DNA of 64,000 nt, from the NCBI GenBank assembly GCA_029721515.1, contig CM056566.1:19210353-19274352 (forward strand). Direction: 5' to 3'. The stretch is from Synanceia verrucosa (Eukaryota; Chordata; Actinopteri; Perciformes; Synanceiidae). Position numbers and translations under genes: made by a program. Shown here in pieces: positions 13,001 through 25,000 of the stretch. A model generated the notes under the pieces. It had not been told where the DNA came from and searched no databases. It worked only from the letters and a program-made list of their open reading frames with translations. Each line of letters starts with the position of its first letter. Position 1 is the first letter of the stretch.

Positions 13001-16000
13001 ACATAAAGTATTATGTGACCAGCTGCATTTTTTTGTTGTGTTCATTGTATTATACGTTTAGTGGTACCAGATATTAGAATGAACAAGAAATTGAAGAAAA
13101 CAAGGGTGGTCTAATAATTTTTTCCATGACTGTATGTGAAGGGGGGGGTGTACAGTGTGCAATAAATGGAAATGTGTTCCTCAATATAATACTCACAGAC
13201 AAGAAGCCAAAACTACTGAGTTTGAAGTTGGGAAGAGGGCTGAACAATTTTAGGAAAAGATGTAATTGTGATTTTTCTGGGATTCTGATTAAAATTCTGA
13301 ATTAGAGCTTAGAAATTCCGATATTTGTGTACAACTGGTGTACAATACATGTACTTAGGCTAAGCACAAATGCCGGGTTCCCAATTCTGCTGCAATGACA
13401 TTAACCCTGTGTTTTACCAGTGATGTTTGTTGTCTTATGCCGGGAAAATGTGGACTCTTTTCATCATGCACTTCTCATGCAAATGCCTGCAGTGATTTTT
13501 CAAGTGCTGGTAGAAGTTGTTTGGTTGGTTTCCAATGCTGGTCTGCAGCCTCAAACCCGAAATAGACCCAGATTACCGCTGTACTGTTTGTCTTGTACAT
13601 TAAATCCCCTAACTCCACTTCTGGTTCCAATGAAGCCATTTCAAAACGTTAACGTGACAAAGCAGGAGGAGCAGCTTAATTCTGATTGGTTAGCGTGACT
13701 TGTCCACGAGTACCAAGCTGCTTCTGATCGGTGAGCTTGGATGGTAGGGAGACGGCACCTATTTGTAAAAAGATCTTGGGTCGGTCAGTAGCGCTGCAAA
13801 AAAAAACACAGCTTTGGCAATCACATGATCACGTTGTCTGAAATCGCACTTTCGATCAGAAAATGATAAATAGTTAACCCCAAGTTGGAAAAATAATCTA
13901 ACATATAATTTTTCTTTTGGTCAACAGTGAAAGCAGTTCCCATGGACCCAAACACCACACAAGGGTTATGAAAATATTCATTAACATTGCTGAATACTGC
14001 AATGGCAATGTTACTTGCAATAAATAAACAAATATTGAAGTTTCCACTTGGTTCATTTGCATTGCCCAGGACCTCATTTCAGAATGACTTGATGATTTAG
14101 AGACTGAATACTGGATGATTTTATTTGGATGCTACCACACCGTGTTGTAATGTATATTGTAGTATTTGTCTTCCGGAGAAGCTGTGTGCCCTCGATGCTG
14201 TGATCATGGGAGAAAGTCACACTTGTCAAACTTGAAAGGATTTCTCTGTTTCTTAGCCTTCTTGATTTGTTTATTTATTAACGAGGTGTGTGAGCGTGGG
14301 ATGTTTATGTAAAGCGACTTCTGTCAAAACCAGCCAAAACCGGTCCAGACACGAGATGAACTCAAAATTAAATGGCAAGCTCGAAAACACGGCTTACAAC
14401 AAAACATTTTTTTATAAAAGTATTTTTCAAATATCCGACAAACACGTCTTGATGGATGACTGTCTAACTTGGGATGCACTTCCTTGTCAGACTGGGTTTT
14501 CTGCTTCATTCCAGCAAAGAGTTTCCCTTTTGTAAGGCTCTGGATCTGTCAGCCAGCATTCTGAGCTTTAGAAATGTGATGATATAACTGAGGAGGGAGC
14601 TCCAAAACTTTCCCAAAACTGCTGAAGCTCCCTTACTGTATGCAGCAAAGAAACAGGCAGAATTGGCAAAGGACACATCTTTAATATCAAAACATATTGT
14701 CACTTCCCTTTCTGTCTGCATACAGTATTGTGTGTTCTTTGATGAATTGTCTGTCTGGGATCTGACTATACCACACATCACTGAAGGCCAATGTGCTAAG
14801 ACTTTGCATGGCCTCTTCTCCCTGGTTTAAAGCACTCAGACTAGTTGAAAATAAGCTTGGTTTGGTAATTTACTGCACAATCTTCCAGCTAGTCATAGAA
14901 CAGAGAAAGACCCCGAAGAGGGGACAAAATTTTAAATCTGATCATTGATTCAACGAGGTCATAAAAAAAGTCTGCATCTTGAATCATTTTGATTGAAAGG
15001 CATGACTAAACTCATAGCCTGCTCCAGCCATACTGGTGCCCAAGGTGAGATTATAGGTTTTGGTTCCCCAACATCACACAATAGATAAACAATAGATGGA
15101 ACAGATATTGAAAATATCAATTCAAAATGGACAAAACCAAGAATACTTCAGTACAAGAATAATGGACGTCCTTGCCCTGACTCAACTACGTGCAATATTT
15201 TCTCCCTGTGTTGATCCTGAAGGTTTTCCTCCAGGCTTACTGGAGCTAAACCTAAGTCTGATTTGTGGCATGGTACATACAGTCATAGAAAGCAGAGCTG
15301 CAGCTACTGAGAACATTGAGGTCATGTTCTCTCTGTTTTACAATCTGCATACAAGTTGCAAATCTGCTCATCAGGATCCAATTTAAATGCTTATTCACAC
15401 ACAGCAATCTGGGGTTCAGTATCTTGCCAAAGGACACATTCACATCTGGATTGGGGGAGTCAGGGATTGAATCACTGATTAGTGGACAAGCTGGACCACA
15501 ATTTTCCCTAAAATAAGTTATTTGAGTCATTTCATCAAGCATAAGCATCATTTCATTAAGCTGTTTTACTGTTGTCTGACATTTTATCAACAAAACAAAG
15601 AGTCAAGAAAATAACCAATGGATTAATCTATAATATAAATAAGGGGCCACATATGAATTAAGATATTCTCCAACATCATCGGCCTCAACAATCATTTTTA
15701 TACCAAATACTGGTATAATATTTATACTGTTATCAGCAGCAACCACAATTTATCAGCCCTTGTGCCATTTCCCTGTTTTGAATTTAATTAGTTTTCCATT
15801 ATTGTGACTCTAGAGGCTCTTTTGCTCTGACACATCCACACGTGTTTGGCAGTTGTATAAAGTTCATGTTGGCTCTTCATGTTGACCTCTATCATCAAGT
15901 GCATCTCACCTCTGGATTGCATTAGTAAAGACAAAAAGAGGTTGCTAAGATACGGGCATACTTGTGGTCACAACAGCAACCATGTCACACTCTGATGCCA

Positions 16001-19000
16001 TTTAAATTGCACATGACACAGACCGTGCCCTTTCTAGAATTGTGTCAACACAATGATAACACCTTTCAATCAGGAGGAGTGAGTGGTGCATCGGCTCAGA
16101 GTGTAGATTTCAATTCTTATTGCCTCATCAATTACCTTTCCAGACCTGCCATCACATATCTGAGTGTGCATATATTTTCTTCACTGGCTAATAAGCTAAC
16201 GTGTGAATCCTCAGTGTGGAGAATGAGGGTCAGGGGTGGTTCTTTTTGCAGCTGCATGCGCCACTTGATGGATGAGCCTCCAAGCTTGGTCTACCTTGTG
16301 AAACCTCCCCAGTCGTAAGCCCAGAATGCACTGGTCAGGAACAAGAGCTTCTCCACTCTGTTCTTATTCTGGTCATCTGTCAGCAGCACTTTCAGACATG
16401 TCCTTAAGTGTGTGGAGTACATTTGTGACACGGGGGCAGAGCGCTGACACTTTAAGGCCTCAATCTGTTTTCTGGATCGATTGATAACTGCCATATTGGT
16501 GTTGTTTCTCCTTGCTTCACTGCATTTAAGTCATTAAAGCTACAGTTGGTGACTTTAATACACGTAATTTATTGTCATATTTGCTCAAATTGTCACTTTA
16601 CCCCAACAGTAGTACATAGACAGATAATCTGTGAAACAATCATGTTCATCTAAATTCCATTTAGAGCTTCTAATGGATTTTTAAGGTTCCATTGCACCTG
16701 AAGAAAAATATCCAATCAGAGCTGCAGTTTCTACAGCAGCAGTCAATCAAACTGTCAAACCATGAGGCAGCGATCAAATATGAGTCAACATTGTGTCCTG
16801 CTGTCCTCCGATGTTTTCAGAAACATATTTTTGTATACCGTTGCAATTGCGTCAGGGTTGACATGAACATGGTGCTTCACAAAATATCAGAAGTAATGTC
16901 CAAATCCTTTCAGTGCCTTAGTATACAGTCATACCATGTACAATACAGCTGGTCTGCAAGCTGAGCTGCAAGATTACACAATGGATATTTGCAGAGCTAA
17001 AGTCATGGAAAGCTTCACACAGGCTTTGCACTGTCTTATTGACAATCCATGCCCGTCTGTTCCAATGGGAGACATTGTTATTTTGTTTTTTTCCAATCTT
17101 TAAGGGACTGACACCAGTATTTATTAAGCCCAATACTGGAATAGGTTACACATATTAAGCTCAGGAGGCACTGAAGCGGTGCGTGTGACTGGAACAATTA
17201 CTGCTGCAGCAGCCTGATGGAAAACACCATGTTCAGGCACAAAGGTTAATGGCTCCATCTGTTGGAGAACGGCTGAAATGCTGCTTCAGCTTATGTTGTC
17301 TGTGAGTGTGTTTGTGTCTTAACGTGAATCCATTAATCACGCTTTAGTACCTGAGCAAGTTAAATTGTATTAGATGGTAAATTTATGTCTTTGAAGGATG
17401 TGAGCAAATTTGAAACAAATGTTATCTACGTTCAACTTAAGAAATACCACATAGTATTGAATGAAATGTCACCAGTGATTGGTATGCTAATACAGATGAG
17501 TAACTCCTGTCTTGTTGCCAAAAGACTATTCCACAGTGTAATCCATCTGGCTTGATTTATGAAATTGTGTATTGTTTCCAGTGAAACATACTTCTGAATA
17601 ACAGTCTTCCCTTTGTTATGTTTTATATAGTATGTCTTATATCATAGTGTGCTTTTTGTTCCCTCCTCAGTTCCTTGGAAACACAGAGGTTGAAGCCCCG
17701 AAAGGCACAGAAGTTGTGAAGGATGCCGTCAGAAAGCTAAAGGTAAAAGAAATTTAAAGGGAGGAAGCTGTTGCCTGAAGAGTGTTCCAGATTGGTTTTG
17801 AGCCTCAGAGCAGGATGGAGGTGGAAATGAGTGACAAGTGCTCCCCTCCCACATCAGTAACCAGCAAAGGTGCCCTTGGAGTTTTCCAGCTCCTGGCTGT
17901 GGAGGCTCATAACTGCTGGATAAGCACAGCAGTTTGCTCAGTCAACCTTCCCCTCGGGTAGATGTAGAATTCAATGATAGGGATGTTTATCTGCCATGAA
18001 ACCCGTTGTTTCTTACTGTGAGTGTGAATTCTATAAATTGAAATACCAGTATCTCTCAGCTTAATAAAGGACTTTATTAAAGTGCAGGAACCTTAATGTA
18101 CAATGAGACAAATAAGTAACACAGCTAATTAGATGCTATAGCCTAAATTTGCATATTAATGAAGAATAAATTGATTTCTTGAACAACATAATCCTTTAAT
18201 ACAAAGTTCCACTGTGTTAATACTGTTAATACCAGCCAAACAACTTAAAACTTCCAAATGAATGCATTGATTAAAGGTGCACTAATCACTTTTTAACAAT
18301 GGTTGAAATTAATGTAATATGAAAGGTGTCCCTTGTAGTAACTGATCCTTAGAGAATTATCACCAACAAATAAATGAATGCTGTTACTCTGTCTGCTCCA
18401 TATACTGTATAATAGGCAACTGTTTACTGGGACAACTCTAGTGGTAAAAAATTCATTTTAGCAGCTCAAACCAAGCTTCAGAGCTACATTCAATGAGTCT
18501 TTTGGCCACTTGTGGGAATTGTAACAAGCTTTAGAGACAAAACTGACATGCCATTGTATCATAACATCGATATGAACTCTACATTGAGCTCTGTGTTTGG
18601 TCTCCACCAGCTATTCTTAGAAATATCTGTCTCTTTAGCTGCTAAATGTTTTACTGTGTTCACCAGCTAGTTGCTAACCGTCTGTCTGCCATTTGGTAAT
18701 GGAAAAGTAGGGTCCATTACTCACCATCAGATCCAGACTGTCATCAAAAATCCCAAAGCATTTGAACAAAAGCTTAATACTTGTCATTATTGAAATATTT
18801 CATAGTAACAGTGAGACGGCACAGTTACATTAAGAGAATTTTCTTTTTTGTCTTACTGTATTGCAGTATTTTATTTTTAAATATGTAAATTATCTACATC
18901 TATGTGTACATTTCCAGAACATAAATCTGTGAATAATTAGGGTTCACAATGCTTACTCATACAGAGGGAATTCTGGATAGCTCTTGGTATCACCCTGTAA

Positions 19001-22000
19001 ACCATGTTTTTAGAAATAGTTTTATGATGTCTCACATGTTATGGAAGAAATGTAGCCCAAAATCTAAGGGATGCCTAGTGGCTGATACAAAACAGCGTTT
19101 TGCCCAAATCTGGCCTTAAAAGTATAAAGTTGTATAAAGTATAAAGTATACAAGACAGGTTGTAATGTTGTCCCAGGTCATTTAAGACCTGAGGTTTGTG
19201 CTGAAGGGTTCAGGTTATAGTGCAGCAAAGAGTCTTCTTTCTCACAGCTTTTTGGTGAAGTGACTGTGCTTGCTGCCTGCTGGCCTCGCCTCTGTCTTCT
19301 CCTGCCAAGAGTTGAATCTGTGAGGCCACTGATGGGAGGACTGTTTTCCCAAAACCCATACCTCTATTGTTACATTACATTTGATCTTGAAAGGCTGTTT
19401 GGAGACCAAGGCTCCTTGGTAACTCTCCCAGATATGCAGGCAACTGGGACAGAGTGAGTTGTTGTTTCCAAAGATCATGTGAGGTGAGTTGAGAGACACC
19501 CCCACAGGGCATGTATCCATGGTGTAGGTCAAATGCCGGGGTTTCATATCAGTGAGAATGATGCATGTGTGATTTTACTCGAGCTCATTTAAACACACTC
19601 ACTGCTCTCTCATGTTTGTGCCTGGAAAGAATGTCTTAAATTATAAAAGCTTAACTCAAGACCTTACAAGGGATTCATTACAGCTCAATACATCATCATT
19701 TTGAAACAGACATTTTCATTGGTCGTTCACCGAAACTCACTGCCAACTCCTGGTAGTATGTATGTCAGTTGGCAACATAACCATGAGACTTAAATTGTTT
19801 TTTGGCAGTGCTCGAAAGATTGACCCACTAAATGAATCCCATATTTGTTTGATTACCCTCGAGTGAAACACTGAAGAAAATATGCTCTTAAACAGATTAG
19901 CCTTGCCTTTAAAATATAAGGTTGCCATTATATTCCCAAACAATTCATCTGTTTTGTCAAATAACATCTACTGTAGCTAATGGTACATTTACATCACATT
20001 TTTGTTTGTGATTTCCCTCATTGGCAGTTTCAGAGACATATCAAAAAGTCAGAGGGACAGAAGACCCCCAAAGTGGAATTGCAGATCTCCATTTATGGCG
20101 TGAAGATACTAGATCCCAAGACAAAGGTGAGTCCAAAGATTTGATTTTTTTTTTTTTTGTTTTGGTGCAACACTGTACATGACACCTGAATTTCCACTGA
20201 CAGCAAACACCACTTAGAGAAAGAAGGGCTTCATAGTAAACATGAAGTGAATAAATAATGCATGTGTTGTGTTTGTTTTCCAGGATGTGCAGCATAACTG
20301 TCAGCTACACAGGATATCCTTCTGTGCAGATGACAAAACTGATAAAAGGATATTTACTTTCATTTGCAAAGACTCTGAGTCCAACAAACACCTCTGCTAC
20401 GTGTTTGATAGCGAAAAGTGTGTAAGTGCCTTCTGCTTCCTTGTCTTTTCAGATCAACAACTGCAGAACATTTTTGACAGATTCGTGGCATGTGTTTGAT
20501 ATTTTGACAGTGAACTGTCAGTTGGCTAATGAACAATGCAACTGTAAACTAAAGCACTCAGAGAGCGCAGACCTCCACCAAGGCAGCATTCTGAGTGTTG
20601 AATGTGTTGATTTTGATGCACCTTGAAACCCTCATTTAGCATTGTATTCACATTAATATCATGTACTTTTTATTTATTTTTCATATTTTGTAACATTTGA
20701 ATTTGAATTTTAAAAAAAGACCAAAATACCAGTAAAACTGCAAATACAATTTCAGATTTTTTTTCCGGATATTCTGAGACCAGTTGCATTGCTCTAGCTC
20801 CTTCCTACATGAAGTTATGGTTAAAAACACATAGTTAGTGACCTTGGTGACCTTGACCTTTTACTGATCTTGACCGAACTGAATGGGTGACTTGTGGATT
20901 CCTATATTAGTTTATATACTGGATTAGGTGACGATTGGGTGAAAATTGTACACCCTGGAGCGTTCAGAGTTATGCAAAATCTTCCATACTATGGTGTGAC
21001 CTTTCATTTGACCTTGATGACCTCAAATTGGATCCAATCACCACCAAAAATTAAACAGTTTTAAGTTAGGCCACTTCTGACCAATCCTGAAAAATTCATC
21101 AAAATTCGTCCATAACTTTTTGAGTTATTTTGCAAACCAACAAATAACCACCTTGGCAGAGGTAATAAGCTAAAATATAGTGAGCAAGTCTGCGATGAGG
21201 TGGCGACTTGTCCAGGGTGTACCCTGCCTTCCGCCCTAAGGCAGCTGGGATAGGCTCCAGCCCCCCCGCGACCCTATGAGGATAAGCGGTAGATAATGGA
21301 TGGATGGATAGTGAGCAAGTCTTTGTTACCCCCACTCACTGCAGGCAGAAGAGATCACTCTTACCATTGGCCAGGCCTTCGACTTGGCCTATAAGAAGTT
21401 CCTGGAGTCTGGAGGCAAAGATGTGGAAACCAGGAAACAGATTGGAACCCTACAGAAAAGAGTACGTCTCACATTCAGTTCACTCACCTTGTTTGCTCTC
21501 AGGTTGAAAGCTTGTACCACCATGCTGACACTCTGATATTTTTATTAATTTATCCAAGGCCTTGTTTCTATGAATTGGTTTAAAGCATGCAGCGTGGACA
21601 ATTATGCTGCGTTGGTGAAGAATGTCAGTAATGAATATTAATGAGCTCTGTTGTTCCAGACCCAGTCTGTAACTGGATTATTGTACACCCTGCTGTAACT
21701 GTGCAGCTTTCCCAGTGGGTTTGTTTAAATGGTAATTTATTAAAGCCATTTGAGCTTGATTAAATGAGGAACAGGGTGTGGTAGGAGACATAATAAAAAC
21801 TTGGCATTTAAACAAAGCACATTGTGGGACTTGGAAATAGTAACAGGAGAGCTTTCAACAGCAGAAGTCTTCATCGATGGATGAAGATTGCTCAGTTGTC
21901 ATGGGATAGATTGGTTGAAATTCAAGCAAAGTAGTTGTTCTGGCTTCATCCACAGCACTTTAAGGACTTTTAAAATAGACAAGAAGTTGTCATTGCTATT

Positions 22001-25000
22001 AGGTAGCCTGTCCTTTTTACGGACGGGTTTGAGCAATATGATAATAATCATATGTTGGTACATTTTTCTGATGTCAGACCTTTGTTTTTAATATTTCAGG
22101 ATTTTGCATCCTTGTGTAGTTTTTAAAGTTGCTGTTTCAAAATTAGAAACCATACTGCAGTTAATTTAGGCTTTAATTTACTGTGACAAATTACTGCATT
22201 GTTCTTGTTTTCATGCAGATTCAAGAACTGGAAACGGAAAACTCTGAGCTAAAGCAACAGCTTCAAGATCTTGAAGAACAGCTGATGATTGCTCACGTGC
22301 CGCCAGTAAGGACAAACACAGTCCTCTTTAGAGGTTGAACTATATTTACACGTTTTTACATATGCATATGGTAAACAAGTCTTCTAGCTTCCAGGTTTAC
22401 TTCCAGGTTGATGTATCTGCCCCCACTGCCCTTGCCCACAAGTCATCATCCTATAGACTTTATGCCGTGATAGCAGATTTAAACATCTTTTCAGCTCAAG
22501 GGAAGTTTTACAAATATAAAAACCCATTGCTCTAATATTCAGTTCTCTTTTACAATGGTGGTCTGTGGGGAATTGTTTTTAGGGGAATTTCATTTGTTGC
22601 AATACCAAAAATAATGCATACTGCACTGTATTTAGGTCTTATGATACATCTGTGGTTTATACACCGCGCCTCTGCACAGCTTGCTCAATGGCTTGATACA
22701 ATATGTTGGTGTGAAAATCAACCTTGTTCACCTTATTTTCTGTATGTATTAATGTAATAATAATAAAATTAAACTATATAATCTCTATGAAAATTAAACC
22801 ATAAACTACTGGTCATCGGCTGTGGCAGCAAAAGTACAGCACAGAAGTGAACAAGGATGCATTTTTTTTAATTTAAGGATTTGAACTTTTTAAAGGTATG
22901 ATATTAAGATTCTTATTGCAAAAGTAATATTCTTCTTTTAGCTGCAATGACTGCTGACAAACTAAATCAATGCAGTGTGACTCTAAAATCATTTTGGATT
23001 CAAATGTTCCACATCAGCTGAAAGTACATAACCAGGACCATCTTTTAATGAGGAAAGTTTATCAACTTTAAGCTTTTTTAAGGACAGCTGTGTTTGCAGA
23101 TATTGCTCCTGACCAAACCTACGTGGAGGGACTAAGCTGTGGCTGATGCAAAGCAATTACACACCTGATTGGTCTGATGAGGAATGTGATACATTCAGAA
23201 TATAATTGGGACAAATGCCAGTACTTGTGCTAGCCTTCTGCACATGCAGTAACCCAATAGCTCTCCTCCTCTAAAGAGTGAATAACACTTTCCCTCTCTG
23301 GTCATTGTCTGTCTGCGCTCTTTTCTCAGCCGCTGCACATAAATGCAGCTAATGAAGCGTACATGCTGCAGAGGCCCTCCTCTCTCTTCTGGTGTCACAG
23401 CATCAAGTCGCTGTCCTGTCTGGAGATCTCCTCTGTCACGCTCACTCCTATGAGCTCGCCGGAGTCCAACTTGTCCAGCGGGCTACTAACTCCTCCTCCA
23501 CCTGCCAAACCCGCTGTCCTTCCTCCTAAGCCTATCGAGGGATGCAGCATCCCACGGCCTCGCGTACGCTTCTTCTTTCTCTCTGCTTCCTGTGCTTCGT
23601 CGCTGTCCCTGAGGCAATTTAGTGTCCCCTGCTTTTGCTTGTTTTCTGCTTCTACTTCTTGCTTTTGTATGGGATAAACTCAGCTGTGCAGTTTGTCTAT
23701 ATTTAAGGGGACACAGGTGTGAGTTCAGCTTAAAAACCTCCATGACTTTATATACAGGCAGGGAGTATATCCATGAAACCACAGTCCACGGACGTTTTCG
23801 ATATGGTTCCCTTCTCCCCTGTGACCCCGCTGGTTCCCACGCTGGCCAGCAATGGCTGCCCACCACCACCACCGACCACATTACCACCAGATATAAGTGA
23901 GTAAGGTTCACATATTTTAAGTGGTTGTCCTGCTCCTTTTATTCTGCAGAACTGAGGATTGTAGCTGCTAGAAATATATACTCAGCAACAAAAGAATCAT
24001 TTTTTTTTTTTTAAGCGGCCCCAAACTACCTATAAAAGGTGTTAAATATGAGTAAGCATTTGGTTTATCACCTCCTTTCAACAAATGCACAAAAAGAATA
24101 CTGTCTAGAGATCAAATTTATTCATAAAAAGCGTATTGGAGTTAACGGTAGACCAAAGTATGGCCTGCATGCATGTAGGTCAGCCTCTCTGAGCCGCCTG
24201 CACACTGAGCACTGATACGGGGTTGGTGACGTCCAGGTGTTTCAGCAGCAATAACAGTGGCAGGAAGTGTCCAGTCTCTGAGATGGTGAAGACGGATATG
24301 ACAATGCTGAATGTTGGTCGTCACACGTGGTCTGCCGCTGCGTAGACGATCTGAAGTGCTGTTCGTGGCATGGAATCTGGGTCTGAGACGACTAATTGTT
24401 GATTCATGAACGTTTATTGCTCTTGCAACATCTCAGGCACTCTGGCCTCAGCATTCCACTGACTGATTTGTGTCAGTCGTGGCATCATTACAGAAGCACT
24501 TAGAGAAAAGAAATTTTTCCCTTTTTTTATGCAGGTTGGGTAGACAAACAAAAGTGACGATGCCCTTTTCATACGCCAGTGCTCTAGTCGTCTGGGTTGA
24601 CCACACCTCCGTTAATCTGGCCATTAGAATACGGCATCACAACACGTACTTATTGCATTTTTGGCACATGTTAACATTCATGCGCAACCTTTTGTCCAAA
24701 CAAGCATTTTCTGAGACAAATGGCAACAACTAGAATTCACTTTATAAAACATGTATCTTTTGTTGTTGAGTATGTTTGTTTTTCCAAATATTCCAAAGAA
24801 GATATGAATTATCTGTCTGTTGAAGCCATTTTTCCTTTTCATTCAGTGTGGTGTCTTTCATTTGTAGGAAAAGACCTGTTTGGTGCTGAGCCGTTTGATC
24901 CGTTCACCTGCGGGTCAGCTGACTTCACGCCAGATATTCAGTCAAAGCTAGACGAGATGCAGGTGAGTGCCTTATAGTCATCAAATTTTCTCTTTCTTAC

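Larger units (their letters stand above)
11535..13132 (-). mobile_element. Tc1-like DNA transposon, near complete
   Basis: A 1,598-bp element bounded by 34-bp terminal inverted repeats that are identical in the two ends (11535-11568 and 13099-13132), each flanked by a TA target-site dinucleotide. It contains one minus-strand transposase gene covering most of the interior. The structure, TA target and DDE-type transposase place it in the Tc1/mariner superfamily. Perfect terminal repeats suggest a fairly recent insertion, but the transposase is frameshifted, so this copy is non-autonomous. It lies within a gulp1 intron, antisense to the gene. Confidence 0.95.
13133..17670. other. gulp1 intron, no coding exon
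   Basis: Remainder of the intron before the 17671 exon. Apart from the two interspersed repeats listed at 15340 and 16535 no gene, RNA or transposon structure was recognised. Open frames near 13420-13698, 14290-14535 and 15962-16318 lack recognisable similarity. Confidence 0.5.
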
